Source: Providencia alcalifaciens
Lineage (GTDB): Bacteria > Pseudomonadota > Gammaproteobacteria > Enterobacterales > Enterobacteriaceae
Length of the DNA: 64,000 nt
Direction of reading: 5' to 3'
NCBI GenBank assembly: GCA_025961275.1
Contig: JAOQNJ010000001.1
Location: forward strand, 2,811,353 to 2,875,352
Part shown: in pieces, positions 38,852 to 48,955 of the stretch
Numbering within the stretch: the first letter of the stretch is position 1
Layout of the letters: each line of letters opens with the position of its first letter
Position numbers and translations under genes: made by a program
Notes under the pieces: generated by a model
Told to the model about the DNA's origin: nothing
Seen by the model: the letters and a program-made list of their open reading frames with translations, nothing else
Database searches by the model: none

Positions 38852-40483
38852 TCAATAATTAACGCTCAACTTAGCGCCAACATTAATAGGATCAGCTTGT
38901 AGTGAAATTGATTGCCAAAGTGGTGAATCAAAAAATAGCTGATAATCAATTCGACCTATCTGGCCACGAATACCAAATTCAGTACCAATCAGCATATTCT
39001 CTCGCCAAAACCTAGATCGATCATTCGATGTTACGGCAAAATCTACCCCACTGTATAACTGAGTACCTTGCCACGGTGTAAACCAAGCCAATTCATTTTT
39101 CAATTTCAATGTGTTATTACCTGAATTTTCAATCTGTATGCTATTGGTGAACCCCCTAACCCCGTATCTCCCTGTGATGCTATCGAGCTCAAGAAGTGGA
39201 TCGAGTTTAGAGTGACTCAATTGAATCTCTAGTTCATGGCGGTGATACATCGACTCGCCCTCTAATAGAAATGCTCGCTGTATATCCACTGAAAACTGAT
39301 AGATGCGAGCACTATCCAAACCAGAAATATGCTGCCTAGTGGCACCAAACCAATTAATATCTTGCTTATATTTCAATGAAAATGTAGCGCTGCCTTGGGC
39401 TAAATCCCGCTTATGATTTAATCCTAATAGCCCACAGCTCGCATAACGTTTTTGCGTTTCTAGTCGATACTGCTCCAAAAAGAGATCCAACGTCTGAATT
39501 TGGATACCAAAACTGGCAGAAGTCGTACTACTTGGTGAACGATGAAAAATATACTCTGCCTGCCATGATAACAGCCGACTTCTGAAGTCATTTCGCACTT
39601 TAATATCATCTATTAATTGAATATTTTGATAATTAGTACTTTCTTGATAGCCAGCATATAAGCTAAACAGCCAATAATGATAAGGAAGAGAATATAACAC
39701 TGAAGCTGATTTTAGTTTCTTTGATGGGTCTTCTCCTGTATCGCTATCTAAGCTCATATAAAAAAAATCATTAAGTAATAATGGATTGGCCAACATAATA
39801 ATGTTGCTCACCATATTTGTAGGTCGATCTTGTGATTGCGTTGACTCCAATAATAGTCGGCCCTTGAAAGCTCTTGCTGCATTACGTTGAATAACTAATC
39901 GATTCACATTACTTTCTTCATTTCCTGAAATAATTTCGATTTGATAAGGGATCAGCTGTGAGTTACGTAAATTCGCCAAGCCTTGGTTAACTTGATGGAT
40001 ATTAACAACCTGCCCTCGCTGTAAAGGAAAAGCGCTCATTAATGACCAGCTATCATGAGAGCCATCTTGATATTCAATGCTCGAAAGCTTTCCTGCAATC
40101 AAATCAATATTCAAAACACCAAATAGTAAAGATTGTTCAGGGTAACGAATATAAGACGTGACATAGCCCATATGAACAAGCTGTTCATTGAGATGGTCCG
40201 CATACAGTAATAACGCATCCTCATTGATGCATTGCCCTTCAAGCATCAGTTTCCATTCATTAAGGCTTTCTGGCTTGATAAAGGGTAGCTGAGATATCCC
40301 AGAAAAGTGAACTTGATGTATCGGTACACAAGGCTGCCCTATTGGCACAGAAAGTAATTGATCAGAGGGGATTTGTGAGGAGGAAGATAAGGGAGTGGAA
40401 GATAATAAATGAATTGGCTTATCCGCATAACAGCGCATATTCACTAAGAGTAACAATAGTAGCATCGTGCATATCGCTTTCAT
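38852..40483 (-). CDS. Two-partner secretion outer-membrane transporter (TpsB, ShlB/FhaC family), orphan
   Basis: 543 aa from ATG 40483 (AAGGAT seven bases upstream). It has a signal peptide MKAICTMLLLLLLVNMRCYA, a linker, a POTRA region (CVPIHQVHFSGISQLPF to about residue 120; GYVTSYIRYPEQSL), the ShlB-type segment GKLSSIEYQDGS and a C-terminal 16-strand barrel region ending in a typical aromatic last strand (NVGAKLSVNY). Such proteins export a large TpsA exoprotein (haemolysin or adhesin). No TpsA gene lies next to it in the window, so partner and role are unknown. Two further in-frame starts upstream lack good ribosome-binding sites. Confidence 0.85.
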   Translation of the reverse strand: MKAICTMLLLLLLVNMRCYADKPIHLLSSTPLSSSSQIPSDQLLSVPIGQPCVPIHQVHFSGISQLPFIKPESLNEWKLMLEGQCINEDALLLYADHLNEQLVHMGYVTSYIRYPEQSLLFGVLNIDLIAGKLSSIEYQDGSHDSWSLMSAFPLQRGQVVNIHQVNQGLANLRNSQLIPYQIEIISGNEESNVNRLVIQRNAARAFKGRLLLESTQSQDRPTNMVSNIIMLANPLLLNDFFYMSLDSDTGEDPSKKLKSASVLYSLPYHYWLFSLYAGYQESTNYQNIQLIDDIKVRNDFRSRLLSWQAEYIFHRSPSSTTSASFGIQIQTLDLFLEQYRLETQKRYASCGLLGLNHKRDLAQGSATFSLKYKQDINWFGATRQHISGLDSARIYQFSVDIQRAFLLEGESMYHRHELEIQLSHSKLDPLLELDSITGRYGVRGFTNSIQIENSGNNTLKLKNELAWFTPWQGTQLYSGVDFAVTSNDRSRFWRENMLIGTEFGIRGQIGRIDYQLFFDSPLWQSISLQADPINVGAKLSVNY

Positions 40484-40577
40484 TAACATATCCTTGTCAT
40501 GAAAAATCCGAATATAAGCAATCAACAACTAGCGACTACATGATTATCCGTAACAGGCCCGCTAATGATCCATAAAA

Positions 40578-40686
40578 TATACTCTTCATACTTCAAGTGT
40601 ATGGTTATTGCTTGACTAAGCGAGTCGAGTAACATCGTTTATCTTGCCTTTTCGCCTATATGCAAATTGAAATATTTAGAGTATAT
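40578..40686. repeat. Palindromic repeat, copy 7 (inverted orientation)
   Basis: TATACTCTTCATACTTCAAG at the left is the reverse complement of the usual right arm; ATGCAAATTGAAATATTTAG with AGTATAT closes it. Lies upstream of the TpsB gene. Confidence 0.65.
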
Positions 40687-40756
40687 GTGGCTAATATAAA
40701 AACAGATTATTAAGAGAAAAGGTAACAAAGTTAGTCTGAAAGGCTTGATTAAAAAG

Positions 40757-40815
40757 ATAGCCCAAAAGCGGCATTAACTTTAGAAATATCCAACATAATT
40801 CAAGTTGTCCCTAGG
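40757..40815. repeat. Direct repeat unit A (59 bp)
   Basis: Begins ATAGCCCAAAAGCGGCATTA and ends at the repeat-family left arm (ATCCAACATAATTCAAGTTG). It is duplicated at 40871-40929 with only three mismatches. Confidence 0.85.
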
Positions 40816-40870
40816 TCGATATCCAGATGACCACTACAACCATTCGATAAGAATATTTTTAAACTAAAAA

Positions 40871-40929
40871 ATAGCCCAAAAGTGGCATTAACTTTAGAAA
40901 TATCCAAAATAATTCAAGTTGTCGCTAGG
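40871..40929. repeat. Direct repeat unit B (59 bp)
   Basis: Second copy of unit A, 114 bases further on. It leads into the full palindromic repeat copy, so the duplication includes non-repeat flank plus the element's left arm. Confidence 0.85.
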
Positions 40930-41064
40930 CGGCAAGAGAGTGAATCCTTGGGAGCATACACAAGTATGTGACTAAGGTTCGCGAACGCAGCCAACAACGC
41001 TACGGCTTGAAGTATGAAGGATATTCGCAGCTAACAGCGCTATGGCTCAAAGTATGAAGGATAT
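40901..41064. repeat. Palindromic repeat, copy 8, with duplicated right end
   Basis: Full element from TATCCAAAATAATTCAAGTT to GAAGTATGAAGGATAT (41024), containing the internal palindrome GGGAGCATACACAAGTATGT. A second 39-base copy of its right end follows at 41026-41064. This is the best copy for the family's inner sequence (GGCGGCAAGAGAGTGAATCC). Confidence 0.85.
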
Positions 41065-41072
41065 TAGAGACA

Positions 41073-41102
41073 CAAAAAAACCCACCTCATAAATGAGGTG
41101 GG
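41073..41102 (-). terminator. Terminator of tRNA-Pro
   Basis: CCCACCTCAT and ATGAGGTGGG form a ten-base stem followed on the minus strand by seven T, 11 bases after the tRNA. Confidence 0.9.
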
Positions 41103-41112
41103 CTCTAGAATT

Positions 41113-41189
41113 TGGTCGGCGAGAGAGGATTCGAACCTCCGACCCACTGGTCCCAAACCAGTTGCGCTACCAAGCTGCGCTACTCGCCG
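41113..41189 (-). tRNA. tRNA-Pro (anticodon TGG)
   Basis: 77 bases including encoded CCA. The acceptor arm CGGCGAG/CTCGCCG, D arm, anticodon arm ACTGG-TTTGGGA-CCAGT (anticodon TGG), T arm GGAGGTTCGAATCCTC and discriminator A are all well formed. Sequence is essentially E. coli proM. It decodes CCA/CCG-type proline codons through its modified U34. In E. coli the tRNA-Pro near dppA is proK (CGG), so the isoacceptor at this locus differs. Confidence 0.97.
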
Positions 41190-41264
41190 AAATCGGAGTG
41201 AATCATACTGTTAGGCGCTCTCTGGGTCAACCCATTTTTCACTAAATTTGTTCGTGTGCTGATA

Positions 41265-41290
41265 AAACCACCAATAAAATGTGGTTTTTT
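41265..41290. terminator. Small hairpin upstream of tRNA-Pro
   Basis: AAACCAC and GTGGTTT with a nine-base loop and T tract; could end stray transcripts in either direction between glyS and the tRNA. Confidence 0.5.
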
Positions 41291-41311
41291 AACCAACTCT
41301 ACTTTTTAGGT

Positions 41312-41353
41312 AAAAAAATAAGCGTTCAAAGACAATTGCCTATTAAACGCTTA
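41312..41353 (-). terminator. Terminator of glyQS
   Basis: On the minus strand TAAGCGTT...AACGCTTA is followed by seven T, 52 bases after the glyS stop. Confidence 0.8.
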
Positions 41354-41404
41354 CTGACTCCGATATGGCAATATTTCTGCTGAAGTACTGCACTTACTCG
41401 ATAT

Positions 41405-43474
41405 TTATTGCAACAAAGAAATATCTGCAACTTTCAAGAACAATTCACGTAATTGGCTAAGCAACGTTAGACGGTTGATACGTACAGCTTCATCTTCATC
41501 CATGACCATAACGCCTGCAAAGAATGCATCAACAACTTCACGTAGTGAAGCAAGTTCAACCAACGCTTCTTGATAATTACGCTCAGCAAACATCGGGCCC
41601 AACTTATCTTGTAAAACGACAAGGTGAGTTGCCAGTTTAACTTCTTCTGGTGCTTTTAGAATGGAGGCTAGAACTTTATCAGCCAATTTCTCATTTGATT
41701 TACTGAGAATATTCGAAACACGCTTGTTAGCTGCTGCTAAAGCATCCGCATCTTCCAATGTACGGAAGTGAGTTACCGCTTTTACACGTGCATCAAAGTC
41801 TGCTGGTGAAGTTGGACGACGGGCTAATACCGCTTGGATAGTATCGATGCTATAGCCCAATTCTTGATACCAAGAACGGAAGCGACCAAGCATAAATTCG
41901 ACAACATCATTAACGACATTCTTATTCGTCAGTTTATCACCGTAAAGGCGGGCTGCTTCCTCTGTCATTTCAACAAGATCAAGCTGATAATCTTTCTCTA
42001 CAATAATACGCAGAACCCCTAATGCAGCGCGACGTAGCGCAAATGGGTCTTTATCGCCTTTCGGATGCTGACCAATACCGAAAATACCTGCGAGGGTATC
42101 CATTTTTTCAGCTAATGCGAGAGCCGCTGAAACATCAGTAGAAGGTAGTTCATCACCCGCAAAACGCGGTTGATATTGTTCTTTCAGTGCTAATGCAACA
42201 TCTTCTGATTCGCCGTCGTGACGAGCATAGTGCATTCCCATCACGCCTTGGGTGTCTGTAAACTCGAAAACCATATTGGTCATGAGATCACATTTCGCCA
42301 ATAAACCTGCGCGAGTTGCATGGTTAACATCTGCACCAATCTTACTGGCAATCCAACCCGCTAATGCTTCTAAACGGTCAGTTTTATCTCGTAATGTCCC
42401 TAATTGCTGTTGGAACAGAACGGTTTCTAAACGAGGTAAGTTATCTTCAAGACGTTGTTTACGGTCAGTTTTAAAGAAAAATTCAGCATCGGCTAAACGA
42501 GGCCTAACCACTTTTTCATTACCAGAAATAATCTGTTGTGGATCTGAAGATTCAATGTTTGCCACGAAAATGAAATTCGGCATTAAATTGCTAGCATTAT
42601 CATAGACAGGGAAGTATTTCTGATCCCCTTTCATGGTATACACTAACGCTTCTGAAGGCACTGCTAAGAATTTTTCTTCGAATTTAGCCGTCAATACTAC
42701 TGGCCATTCAACCAATGAAGCGACTTCTTCTAGCAGGCTATTGGTTAAATCAGCGTTACCGCCTAGCGCAAGAGCCGCTTTTTCAGCATCAGCTTTAATG
42801 ACAGCTTTACGTTCTTCATAGTCTGCAATGACTTTACCGCGCTCACGAAGGATTGCAGGATACTGGTCTGCATTATCAATCGTAAATTCAGATTCACCCA
42901 TAAAGCGGTGACCACGGATAGTACGACCACTCTTAATGCCGAGTATTTCGCCATCAACAACATCGCTACCCAGCAATAATGTGACTGAGTGAACTGGGCG
43001 AACAAACTGAGTCTCTTTATCGCCCCAACGCATCAGCTTTGGAATAGGTAATTTTGCCAATGAACGGCTGACCATATCAATTAGTAATTCGCTTACTGCC
43101 TGGCCTTTCACTTGTGCACGATAAAGTAACCATTCGCCTTTATCTGTTGTTAAACGCTCTGCTTGGTCGACGGTGATACCACAACCACGCGCCCAACCTT
43201 CGGCTGCTTTAGTTGGTTGACTATCTGCGCCAAATGCAGCAGAAATAGCCGGCCCGCGTTTTTCAATTTCACGATCAGGTTGAGATGCTGAAAGCGAAGC
43301 AACTTTCAACGCCAAGCGACGCGGAGCAGCAAACCAGCTGACTTCACCGTGAGCAATATCTGCCGTATCAAGTTCAGCCGTAAAGTTTGCAGCAAATGAT
43401 TCAGCTAAAGAACGAAGAGCCTTCGGCGGTAACTCTTCTGTGCCGATTTCCACTAGGAAAGTCTGTTGAGTCAT
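41405..43474 (-). CDS. glyS: Glycyl-tRNA synthetase beta subunit
   Basis: 689 aa, identical in length to E. coli GlyS. It starts [20 protein letters not shown], the conserved beginning, and has the HD-like domain and C-terminal anticodon-binding region ([20 protein letters not shown]). The beta subunit binds tRNA in the alpha2beta2 enzyme. It follows glyQ by nine bases and ends at its own terminator. Confidence 0.97.
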   Translation of the reverse strand: MTQQTFLVEIGTEELPPKALRSLAESFAANFTAELDTADIAHGEVSWFAAPRRLALKVASLSASQPDREIEKRGPAISAAFGADSQPTKAAEGWARGCGITVDQAERLTTDKGEWLLYRAQVKGQAVSELLIDMVSRSLAKLPIPKLMRWGDKETQFVRPVHSVTLLLGSDVVDGEILGIKSGRTIRGHRFMGESEFTIDNADQYPAILRERGKVIADYEERKAVIKADAEKAALALGGNADLTNSLLEEVASLVEWPVVLTAKFEEKFLAVPSEALVYTMKGDQKYFPVYDNASNLMPNFIFVANIESSDPQQIISGNEKVVRPRLADAEFFFKTDRKQRLEDNLPRLETVLFQQQLGTLRDKTDRLEALAGWIASKIGADVNHATRAGLLAKCDLMTNMVFEFTDTQGVMGMHYARHDGESEDVALALKEQYQPRFAGDELPSTDVSAALALAEKMDTLAGIFGIGQHPKGDKDPFALRRAALGVLRIIVEKDYQLDLVEMTEEAARLYGDKLTNKNVVNDVVEFMLGRFRSWYQELGYSIDTIQAVLARRPTSPADFDARVKAVTHFRTLEDADALAAANKRVSNILSKSNEKLADKVLASILKAPEEVKLATHLVVLQDKLGPMFAERNYQEALVELASLREVVDAFFAGVMVMDEDEAVRINRLTLLSQLRELFLKVADISLLQ

Positions 43475-43483
43475 GACGGCCTC

Positions 43484-44392
43484 TTAATTCTTGTGACACA
43501 TAGGGAATCCGAGCGCCTCACGAGAAGCATAATAAGCTTCGGCAACCCCTTTAGTCAGGGTACGGATACGTAAAATATAGCGCTGGCGTTCAGTTACTGA
43601 AATCGCTTTACGGGCATCCAGTAAGTTAAACGTATGGCCCGCCTTAAGTATGCGTTCATAGGCAGGTAGCGGTAGTGGTGTTTCCAGTGATAGCAAATAC
43701 TGAGCTTCTTTCTCATACTCTTCAAAGCATGCAAAGAGGAAATCCACATTGGCGTATTCAAAGTTATAAGTTGATTGCTCAACTTCATTTTGATGATAAA
43801 TATCACCATACGTGGTTTTGCCCAGCGGTCCATCACACCAAACGAGATCGTAAACACTGTCAACGCCTTGAATATACATAGCAAGACGCTCAAGACCATA
43901 GGTGATTTCGCCCGTGACCGGTTTACATTCGAGTCCGCCAACTTGTTGGAAGTAAGTAAATTGGGTAACTTCCATACCATTTAGCCAAACTTCCCAACCG
44001 AGACCCCATGCACCCAATGTAGGGTTTTCCCAGTTATCCTCAACAAAGCGGATATCATGGACTGTTGGGTCAACACCGAGCTCTTTCAAAGAGCCTAAAT
44101 ACAGCTCTTGAATATTGTCAGGTGACGGCTTGATGATCACTTGGAATTGGTAGTAATGCTGAAGACGGTTTGGGTTTTCGCCATAGCGGCCATCAGTTGG
44201 ACGACGAGAAGGCTGAACATACGCCGCTGCTATTGGCTCGGGCCCTAACGCACGTAAGCACGTCATTGGGTGAGAAGTTCCTGCGCCGACTTCCATGTCC
44301 AGTGGTTGAACAATGGTACAGCCTTGGCGCGCCCAGTAATCCTGCAATGTCAGGATAAGACCTTGGAAGGTTTTGGTATCAAACTTTTGCAT
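43484..44392 (-). CDS. glyQ: Glycyl-tRNA synthetase alpha subunit
   Basis: 302 aa (E. coli 303). Class II catalytic core with motif segments [39 protein letters not shown] and the [20 protein letters not shown] region; makes glycyl-adenylate. Starts [12 protein letters not shown]. First gene of glyQS. Confidence 0.97.
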   Translation of the reverse strand: MQKFDTKTFQGLILTLQDYWARQGCTIVQPLDMEVGAGTSHPMTCLRALGPEPIAAAYVQPSRRPTDGRYGENPNRLQHYYQFQVIIKPSPDNIQELYLGSLKELGVDPTVHDIRFVEDNWENPTLGAWGLGWEVWLNGMEVTQFTYFQQVGGLECKPVTGEITYGLERLAMYIQGVDSVYDLVWCDGPLGKTTYGDIYHQNEVEQSTYNFEYANVDFLFACFEEYEKEAQYLLSLETPLPLPAYERILKAGHTFNLLDARKAISVTERQRYILRIRTLTKGVAEAYYASREALGFPMCHKN

Positions 44393-44523
44393 GTTAGATC
44401 CGCACGCGATAGGTATAATTTAATGAAAGTATGTCAGTATACCCTTTGACCGCCAGATATACAGCACTGAATCTGCTTCTATTTATCCCATAAATAAAAA
44501 AAACTTGTCTCCTTTCTTTTGAG

Positions 44524-44539
44524 CTGTATATTTATACAG
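44524..44539. promoter_or_regulatory. LexA (SOS) box upstream of tag
   Basis: CTGTATATTTATACAG fits the LexA consensus CTGT-N8-ACAG exactly with the preferred alternating AT centre. With one more base on each side it has perfect eight-base arms. It lies 57 bases upstream of the tag ATG, where it can block the promoter. E. coli tag is regarded as constitutive, so SOS control would be a difference. Confidence 0.8.
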
Positions 44540-44595
44540 CATAAATTTACGTATTAGATACCAACCTAAATAAAAATTTGTATGAGGATAAAAAA

Positions 44596-45159
44596 ATGGA
44601 TGAATCACCAATTCGCTGCCAGTGGGTTAACCAAGACCCAGAATATATTGCTTATCATGATAATGAATGGGGTAAACCAACACGTGATAACCAACAATTA
44701 TTTGAAATGATCTGTTTAGAAGGGCAGCAAGCAGGTCTCTCTTGGTACACTATCCTTAAGAAACGCCAAGGTTATCAAGAGCTATTTCACCAATTTATCC
44801 CTGAACGTGTTGCATTAATGGATGAAAAAGATGTTGAGCGCTTAATGCACGACCCTCGTATTATCCGCAATCGAGCAAAAATTAATGCCATTATTTCGAA
44901 TGCAAAAGCCTATCTTCAAATGAAAGAAAATGGCGAAGAATTTTCAACATTTCTATGGGAATTTGTTAATAATCAACAAATTATTAATAAATGGAAAACT
45001 TCGTCACAAGTCCCCGCAGAAACTGAAATTTCAAATATGCTCTCTAAAGCACTTAAAAAACGTGGCTTCAAGTTTGCTGGCTCAATCACTTGTTACGCCT
45101 TTATGCAGGCGACTGGCATGATTAATGACCACTTAATCAGTTGCTGCCAATATAAGTAA
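44596..45159 (+). CDS. tag: 3-methyladenine DNA glycosylase I
   Basis: 187 aa, the E. coli Tag length. It removes 3-methyladenine from alkylated DNA. Conserved features are RCQWV at the start (zinc-binding Cys), YIAYHDNEWG (zinc-binding His, catalytic-pocket Glu/Trp), FEMICLEGQQAGLSW and the C-terminal zinc pair in INDHLISCC. I chose the ATG at 44596, with GAGGAT upstream, over a TTG 18 bases earlier. A LexA box precedes it. Confidence 0.96.
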   Translation: MDESPIRCQWVNQDPEYIAYHDNEWGKPTRDNQQLFEMICLEGQQAGLSWYTILKKRQGYQELFHQFIPERVALMDEKDVERLMHDPRIIRNRAKINAIISNAKAYLQMKENGEEFSTFLWEFVNNQQIINKWKTSSQVPAETEISNMLSKALKKRGFKFAGSITCYAFMQATGMINDHLISCCQYK

Positions 45160-45364
45160 ATTAGAATTTAGCGGCAGCACTGCCATGATCATAAGCAAAT
45201 TTAACTATATTTTTGCTATTTTTTACATATATTAAACTGCATATTGAGAATAAATTAGTATTTCGTTTCAATATCATTCCAGCTTTAGCGGTTGAACTCC
45301 CTTGTAGAGCAGAGTATGTTTTATATTCCATTAACAAACTACTTAACATATGTGAATAAATGAG

Positions 45365-46621
45365 ATGATTTTTTCTAAATTCGGCAACAAATTCGCGAAA
45401 AACTCAGGAATTTCATTATTGATGAAAGACTTGAATGAAGGCATTAGGACACCCGGCGCCATTATGCTCGGAGGTGGTAATCCAGCTCATATCCCTGAAA
45501 TGGATAACTACTTCCAAACATTATTAGCAGAAATGAGTGCAAACGGTAAATTGAATGATACGTTATGTAACTATGATGGCCCACAAGGCAAAGATGCCAT
45601 GTTGAAAGCGCTAGCAGCAACCCTAAACGCGAAACTCGGTTGGAATATTAGCGCAAAAAATATCGCGCTATCTAACGGCAGCCAAAGTGCGTTTTTCTAT
45701 CTATTTAACTTGCTTGCTGGTCGTTTTGAAGATGGTATCACTCGTAAAGTCCTATTCCCGCTAGCACCTGAATATGTTGGATATGCGGACGCTGGATTGG
45801 ATGAAAATCTTTTTGTTGCTAACAAACCACAAATTGAATATTTACCAAATGGCCAATTTAAATACCATGTTGACTTCAATACATTAGAGATCACGGATGA
45901 TATTGGTGTTATCTGTGTTTCTCGCCCAACAAACCCAACAGGTAACGTGATAACAGATGAAGAAGTTGAGCATCTTGATCAATTAGCTAAACAGCACAAC
46001 ATCCCATTATTAATTGATAATGCTTATGGAGTCCCTTTCCCTGGTATTATTTTTAGTGAAGCTACGCCATTTTGGAATGAAAATGTCATTCTGTGTATGA
46101 GCTTGTCGAAACTTGGATTACCAGGTACCCGCTGTGGCATTATTATTGCCAATGAAGAAGTTATCGAAGCAGTAAGTAACGTAAACGGAATCATTAGCTT
46201 AGCGCCTGGAGGCGTTGGCCCTGCCATTGCACTTGAAATGCTAGAACGCGATGACCTACTCTCCTTATCTAAGAATGTCATCGGTCCTTTCTACAAACAG
46301 CGCGTAGAAGAAGCTATTCGCATTATTCGCCGTTATATTCCAGAAGATAGATGTTTAATCCATAAACCTGAAGGAGCGATTTTCTTGTGGCTATGGTTTA
46401 AAGATTTACCAATTACTAGCTTAGAGTTGTATCAACGATTAAAGAAGCGTGGTGTTCTGATGGTTCCGGGCCATTATTTCTTTCCTGGGCTCGAAGATAA
46501 TTGGTCACATGCTCATGAGTGTATGCGGATGAACTATGTACCTGAGCCAGAACAAATTGAGAAAGGCATCGTAATCCTTGCCGAAGAATTAGAATTAGCC
46601 TATCAAGCCATTGAATGTTAA
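45365..46621 (+). CDS. avtA: Valine-pyruvate aminotransferase
   Basis: 418 aa (E. coli 417) class I PLP aminotransferase (transaminase C) that makes valine from 2-ketoisovalerate with alanine as donor. MIFSKFGNKFAKNSGISLLM is the typical start; the PLP lysine is in CMSLSKLGLPGTRCGI (about 247), and SRPTNPTGNV plus DNAYGVPFP hold cofactor contacts. It stands alone between tag and a terminator. Confidence 0.95.
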   Translation: MIFSKFGNKFAKNSGISLLMKDLNEGIRTPGAIMLGGGNPAHIPEMDNYFQTLLAEMSANGKLNDTLCNYDGPQGKDAMLKALAATLNAKLGWNISAKNIALSNGSQSAFFYLFNLLAGRFEDGITRKVLFPLAPEYVGYADAGLDENLFVANKPQIEYLPNGQFKYHVDFNTLEITDDIGVICVSRPTNPTGNVITDEEVEHLDQLAKQHNIPLLIDNAYGVPFPGIIFSEATPFWNENVILCMSLSKLGLPGTRCGIIIANEEVIEAVSNVNGIISLAPGGVGPAIALEMLERDDLLSLSKNVIGPFYKQRVEEAIRIIRRYIPEDRCLIHKPEGAIFLWLWFKDLPITSLELYQRLKKRGVLMVPGHYFFPGLEDNWSHAHECMRMNYVPEPEQIEKGIVILAEELELAYQAIEC

Positions 46622-46645
46622 TCATTAAATTTTAAATAAAAAAAT

Positions 46646-46667
46646 GCCCTTTCATAACTGAAAGGGC
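46646..46667. terminator. Terminator after avtA
   Basis: GCCCTTTC and GAAAGGGC with a six-base loop, flanked by an A run on the left and GAAAATT on the right; likely serves avtA and, through the A run, the convergent yidE transcript. Confidence 0.8.
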
Positions 46668-46829
46668 GAAAATTAGCGAGAACTCCGTAATCAAATATTA
46701 CATTACGAATATCATTCATCTCTATTAAACCAAACTATCCGCTTATCAATTGGCTGAATACAGGCTCTTTTTGCCTTCATACCATAAATCACATCAAGGT
46801 CACTGCCTCTGGTATTTGAAGTGTTATTG

Positions 46830-48488
46830 TCAGAGTGTCCAAAACAAAATAGCCAGTAACTGCGGCGAAATAATACGTAAAAACATAGCTAATGGATAAA
46901 CTGTCGCATAAGAAAGCGCCGGCGCTCCGCTTGTTGGATGAATATTATTCGCAAATGCTAAAGCCGGAGGATCCGTCATTGAGCCAGCAAGTACACCGCA
47001 CAAACTGAGATAGTTCATTTTGCCAAAAACGCGGGCAATAACACCCGTAATAAATAGCGGAATAAACGTGATCAATAAACCATAACCAATCCAGGTCAAT
47101 CCATCACCTTTAATTAAGGTATCAATAAAATCTCCACCTGAATTAAGCCCGACAACAGCAAGAAACATCACAATACCCAACTCCCGTAAAGCAAGGTTAG
47201 CACTCGGTGGCATAAACCAGTACAAACGCCCTATCGTCCCAATTCGGCCTAAGATAAGTGCGACAACCAATGGTCCTCCCGCTAAGCCTAACTTGAGTGC
47301 GGCTGGAAAACCGGGAATAAAAATAGGTATGGATCCCAAAACAACACCAAGCCCAATACCAATAAAAACAGGTAGCATTTGTACTTGTTGCAATTTTTGT
47401 TTGGCATTACCTAATAAAGCACTAACTGCCTCAATAGATTCTGGTCGCCCGACAATATTAAGAATGTCACCAAATTGCAGGACAGAATTATTATTAGCGA
47501 CAAGCTCAATCCCTGCTCGATTAAGACGTGTAACAACAACATCATATTTTTGTTTAAGATTTAGCTCTCGCAGTCGTTTACTCAACACAGAATCATTAGT
47601 CACAACCACGCGAACAGAATGAAGTATTGAGCCAGATGTCGATAAAGAAGCATCGACCTCTTCACCTAAAATTAAGCGTACTTTGTTTAAATCCTCTTTT
47701 TGACCGACAACATGGAGTAAATCGCCCAATTGAATCGCTGTTGTTGGTTGAGGTACCATTAACATTTCGCCTCGCTTCAACCTTGAACAAACAATCCCGT
47801 CACTTCCTAATAAGGGAATATCCTGCATCATTAAGCCATCAAGATTCGTATTGCGAACCGCGATATTCATGGTTTGTAATGTCTCACGTTGGTGAATATT
47901 CTGGCTGCTGAAAGTTGACGCTTCTTTATCTACTGCAATTCTAAATATGATACGAATTAGCCACATCACAAGTAGAATCCCACAAATGCCCATAGGATAT
48001 GCCATGGCATACCCCATACCCATTTGGCCGACGAGTGCAGGATCTGAGCCTAAATCTGTGAGTATTTGTTGACCAGCACCCAATGAAGGCGTATTGGTCA
48101 CTGCGCCAGAGAATATTCCTAAAATAATAGGTAATGGAATACTGGCTAATTTGTAGATAATTGCCGTAACGATAGCCCCTAGCACGACAATCATCAGAGC
48201 AAACCCATTGAGTTTTAATCCCGATACACGTAAAGATGAAAAAAAACCAGGCCCTACTTGAATACCGATAGTATAAACAAACAGAATCAAACCGAATTCT
48301 TGAATGAAATGGAGCATGTGTCCATTTAGTTGCAAGCCATAACTTTGTGAAAAATGCCCAACAATAATTCCACCGAATAGTACCCCGCCGATCCCTAATC
48401 CAATATTACGAATTTTCCAATTACCTATCCATAAACCGAGTGCTGCAGCTAACGCCAACAAACTCACAGTAAGAGCTAATTCACTCAT
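46830..48488 (-). CDS. yidE: YidE, AspT/YidE/YbjL-family transporter
   Basis: 552 aa (E. coli YidE 553). Two five-to-six-helix AspT-like membrane halves flank two TrkA-C (RCK_C) regulatory domains (residues about 190-275 and 280-360, e.g. [20 protein letters not shown]). Conserved motifs: [18 protein letters not shown] and [20 protein letters not shown]. Family members include aspartate:alanine exchangers; YidE's substrate is not established. Stands alone; the 467 bases upstream hold its promoter. Confidence 0.94.
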   Translation of the reverse strand: MSELALTVSLLALAAALGLWIGNWKIRNIGLGIGGVLFGGIIVGHFSQSYGLQLNGHMLHFIQEFGLILFVYTIGIQVGPGFFSSLRVSGLKLNGFALMIVVLGAIVTAIIYKLASIPLPIILGIFSGAVTNTPSLGAGQQILTDLGSDPALVGQMGMGYAMAYPMGICGILLVMWLIRIIFRIAVDKEASTFSSQNIHQRETLQTMNIAVRNTNLDGLMMQDIPLLGSDGIVCSRLKRGEMLMVPQPTTAIQLGDLLHVVGQKEDLNKVRLILGEEVDASLSTSGSILHSVRVVVTNDSVLSKRLRELNLKQKYDVVVTRLNRAGIELVANNNSVLQFGDILNIVGRPESIEAVSALLGNAKQKLQQVQMLPVFIGIGLGVVLGSIPIFIPGFPAALKLGLAGGPLVVALILGRIGTIGRLYWFMPPSANLALRELGIVMFLAVVGLNSGGDFIDTLIKGDGLTWIGYGLLITFIPLFITGVIARVFGKMNYLSLCGVLAGSMTDPPALAFANNIHPTSGAPALSYATVYPLAMFLRIISPQLLAILFWTL

Positions 48489-48955
48489 AGACCGTTATCC
48501 TTTTGACGAAAAATCACTCACAAAGGGCCACTTTTAGAGACGAAAAAACATACAACTGAATCGATTGTGCCAAATAACAATAAAGTAATATGTGCATTAG
48601 CCCACAATTCGAAACTTATTAACAGATAACCTACTTGCTTACCCATGCAAATTCACATGTACACCTATAAGCAGGAAATTACATAACATTTACTGTTAAT
48701 ATGAAACATCACTTAACAACTAAAGTTACACGATTGTTCTACAATTCATTGGGCTCGTTTTACTTGCAAAGCATACAAGATGAATTTTTTGGTTATATGC
48801 ATTAGCATCTGTTACAAATATAAATAATTAATTTAGATTCTTATTCACTTTTATAATATAAGATCAAAGATTCATATGATTGTGAATTTTTCATTTTTAG
48901 CTATTATTGTCATTAGAAACAATAATAAATTTGGAATACAAGTTAAAGGAAGTAT
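48489..48955. other. Divergent promoter region yidE/yidQ
   Basis: 467 AT-rich bases between divergent genes. No coding frame, repeat copy or clear operator. In E. coli ibpAB lie between yidE and yidQ; these heat-shock genes are missing at this place. Confidence 0.5.

Noticed and set aside
40757-41064. Possible CRISPR array or tandem satellite
   Set aside because: Only two units of each duplicated piece exist, without regular spacers, and they match the ends of the palindromic repeat element.
41069-41189. tRNA-Pro as an integration site with an island downstream
   Set aside because: No copy of the tRNA 3' end, no integrase gene and no attachment-like direct repeat is visible between the tRNA and dppA; the direct repeats there belong to the palindromic repeat family.
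45161-45349. A 62-codon minus-strand frame between tag and avtA
   Set aside because: Low-complexity AT-rich sequence without a ribosome-binding site or family features; it overlaps the avtA promoter region.
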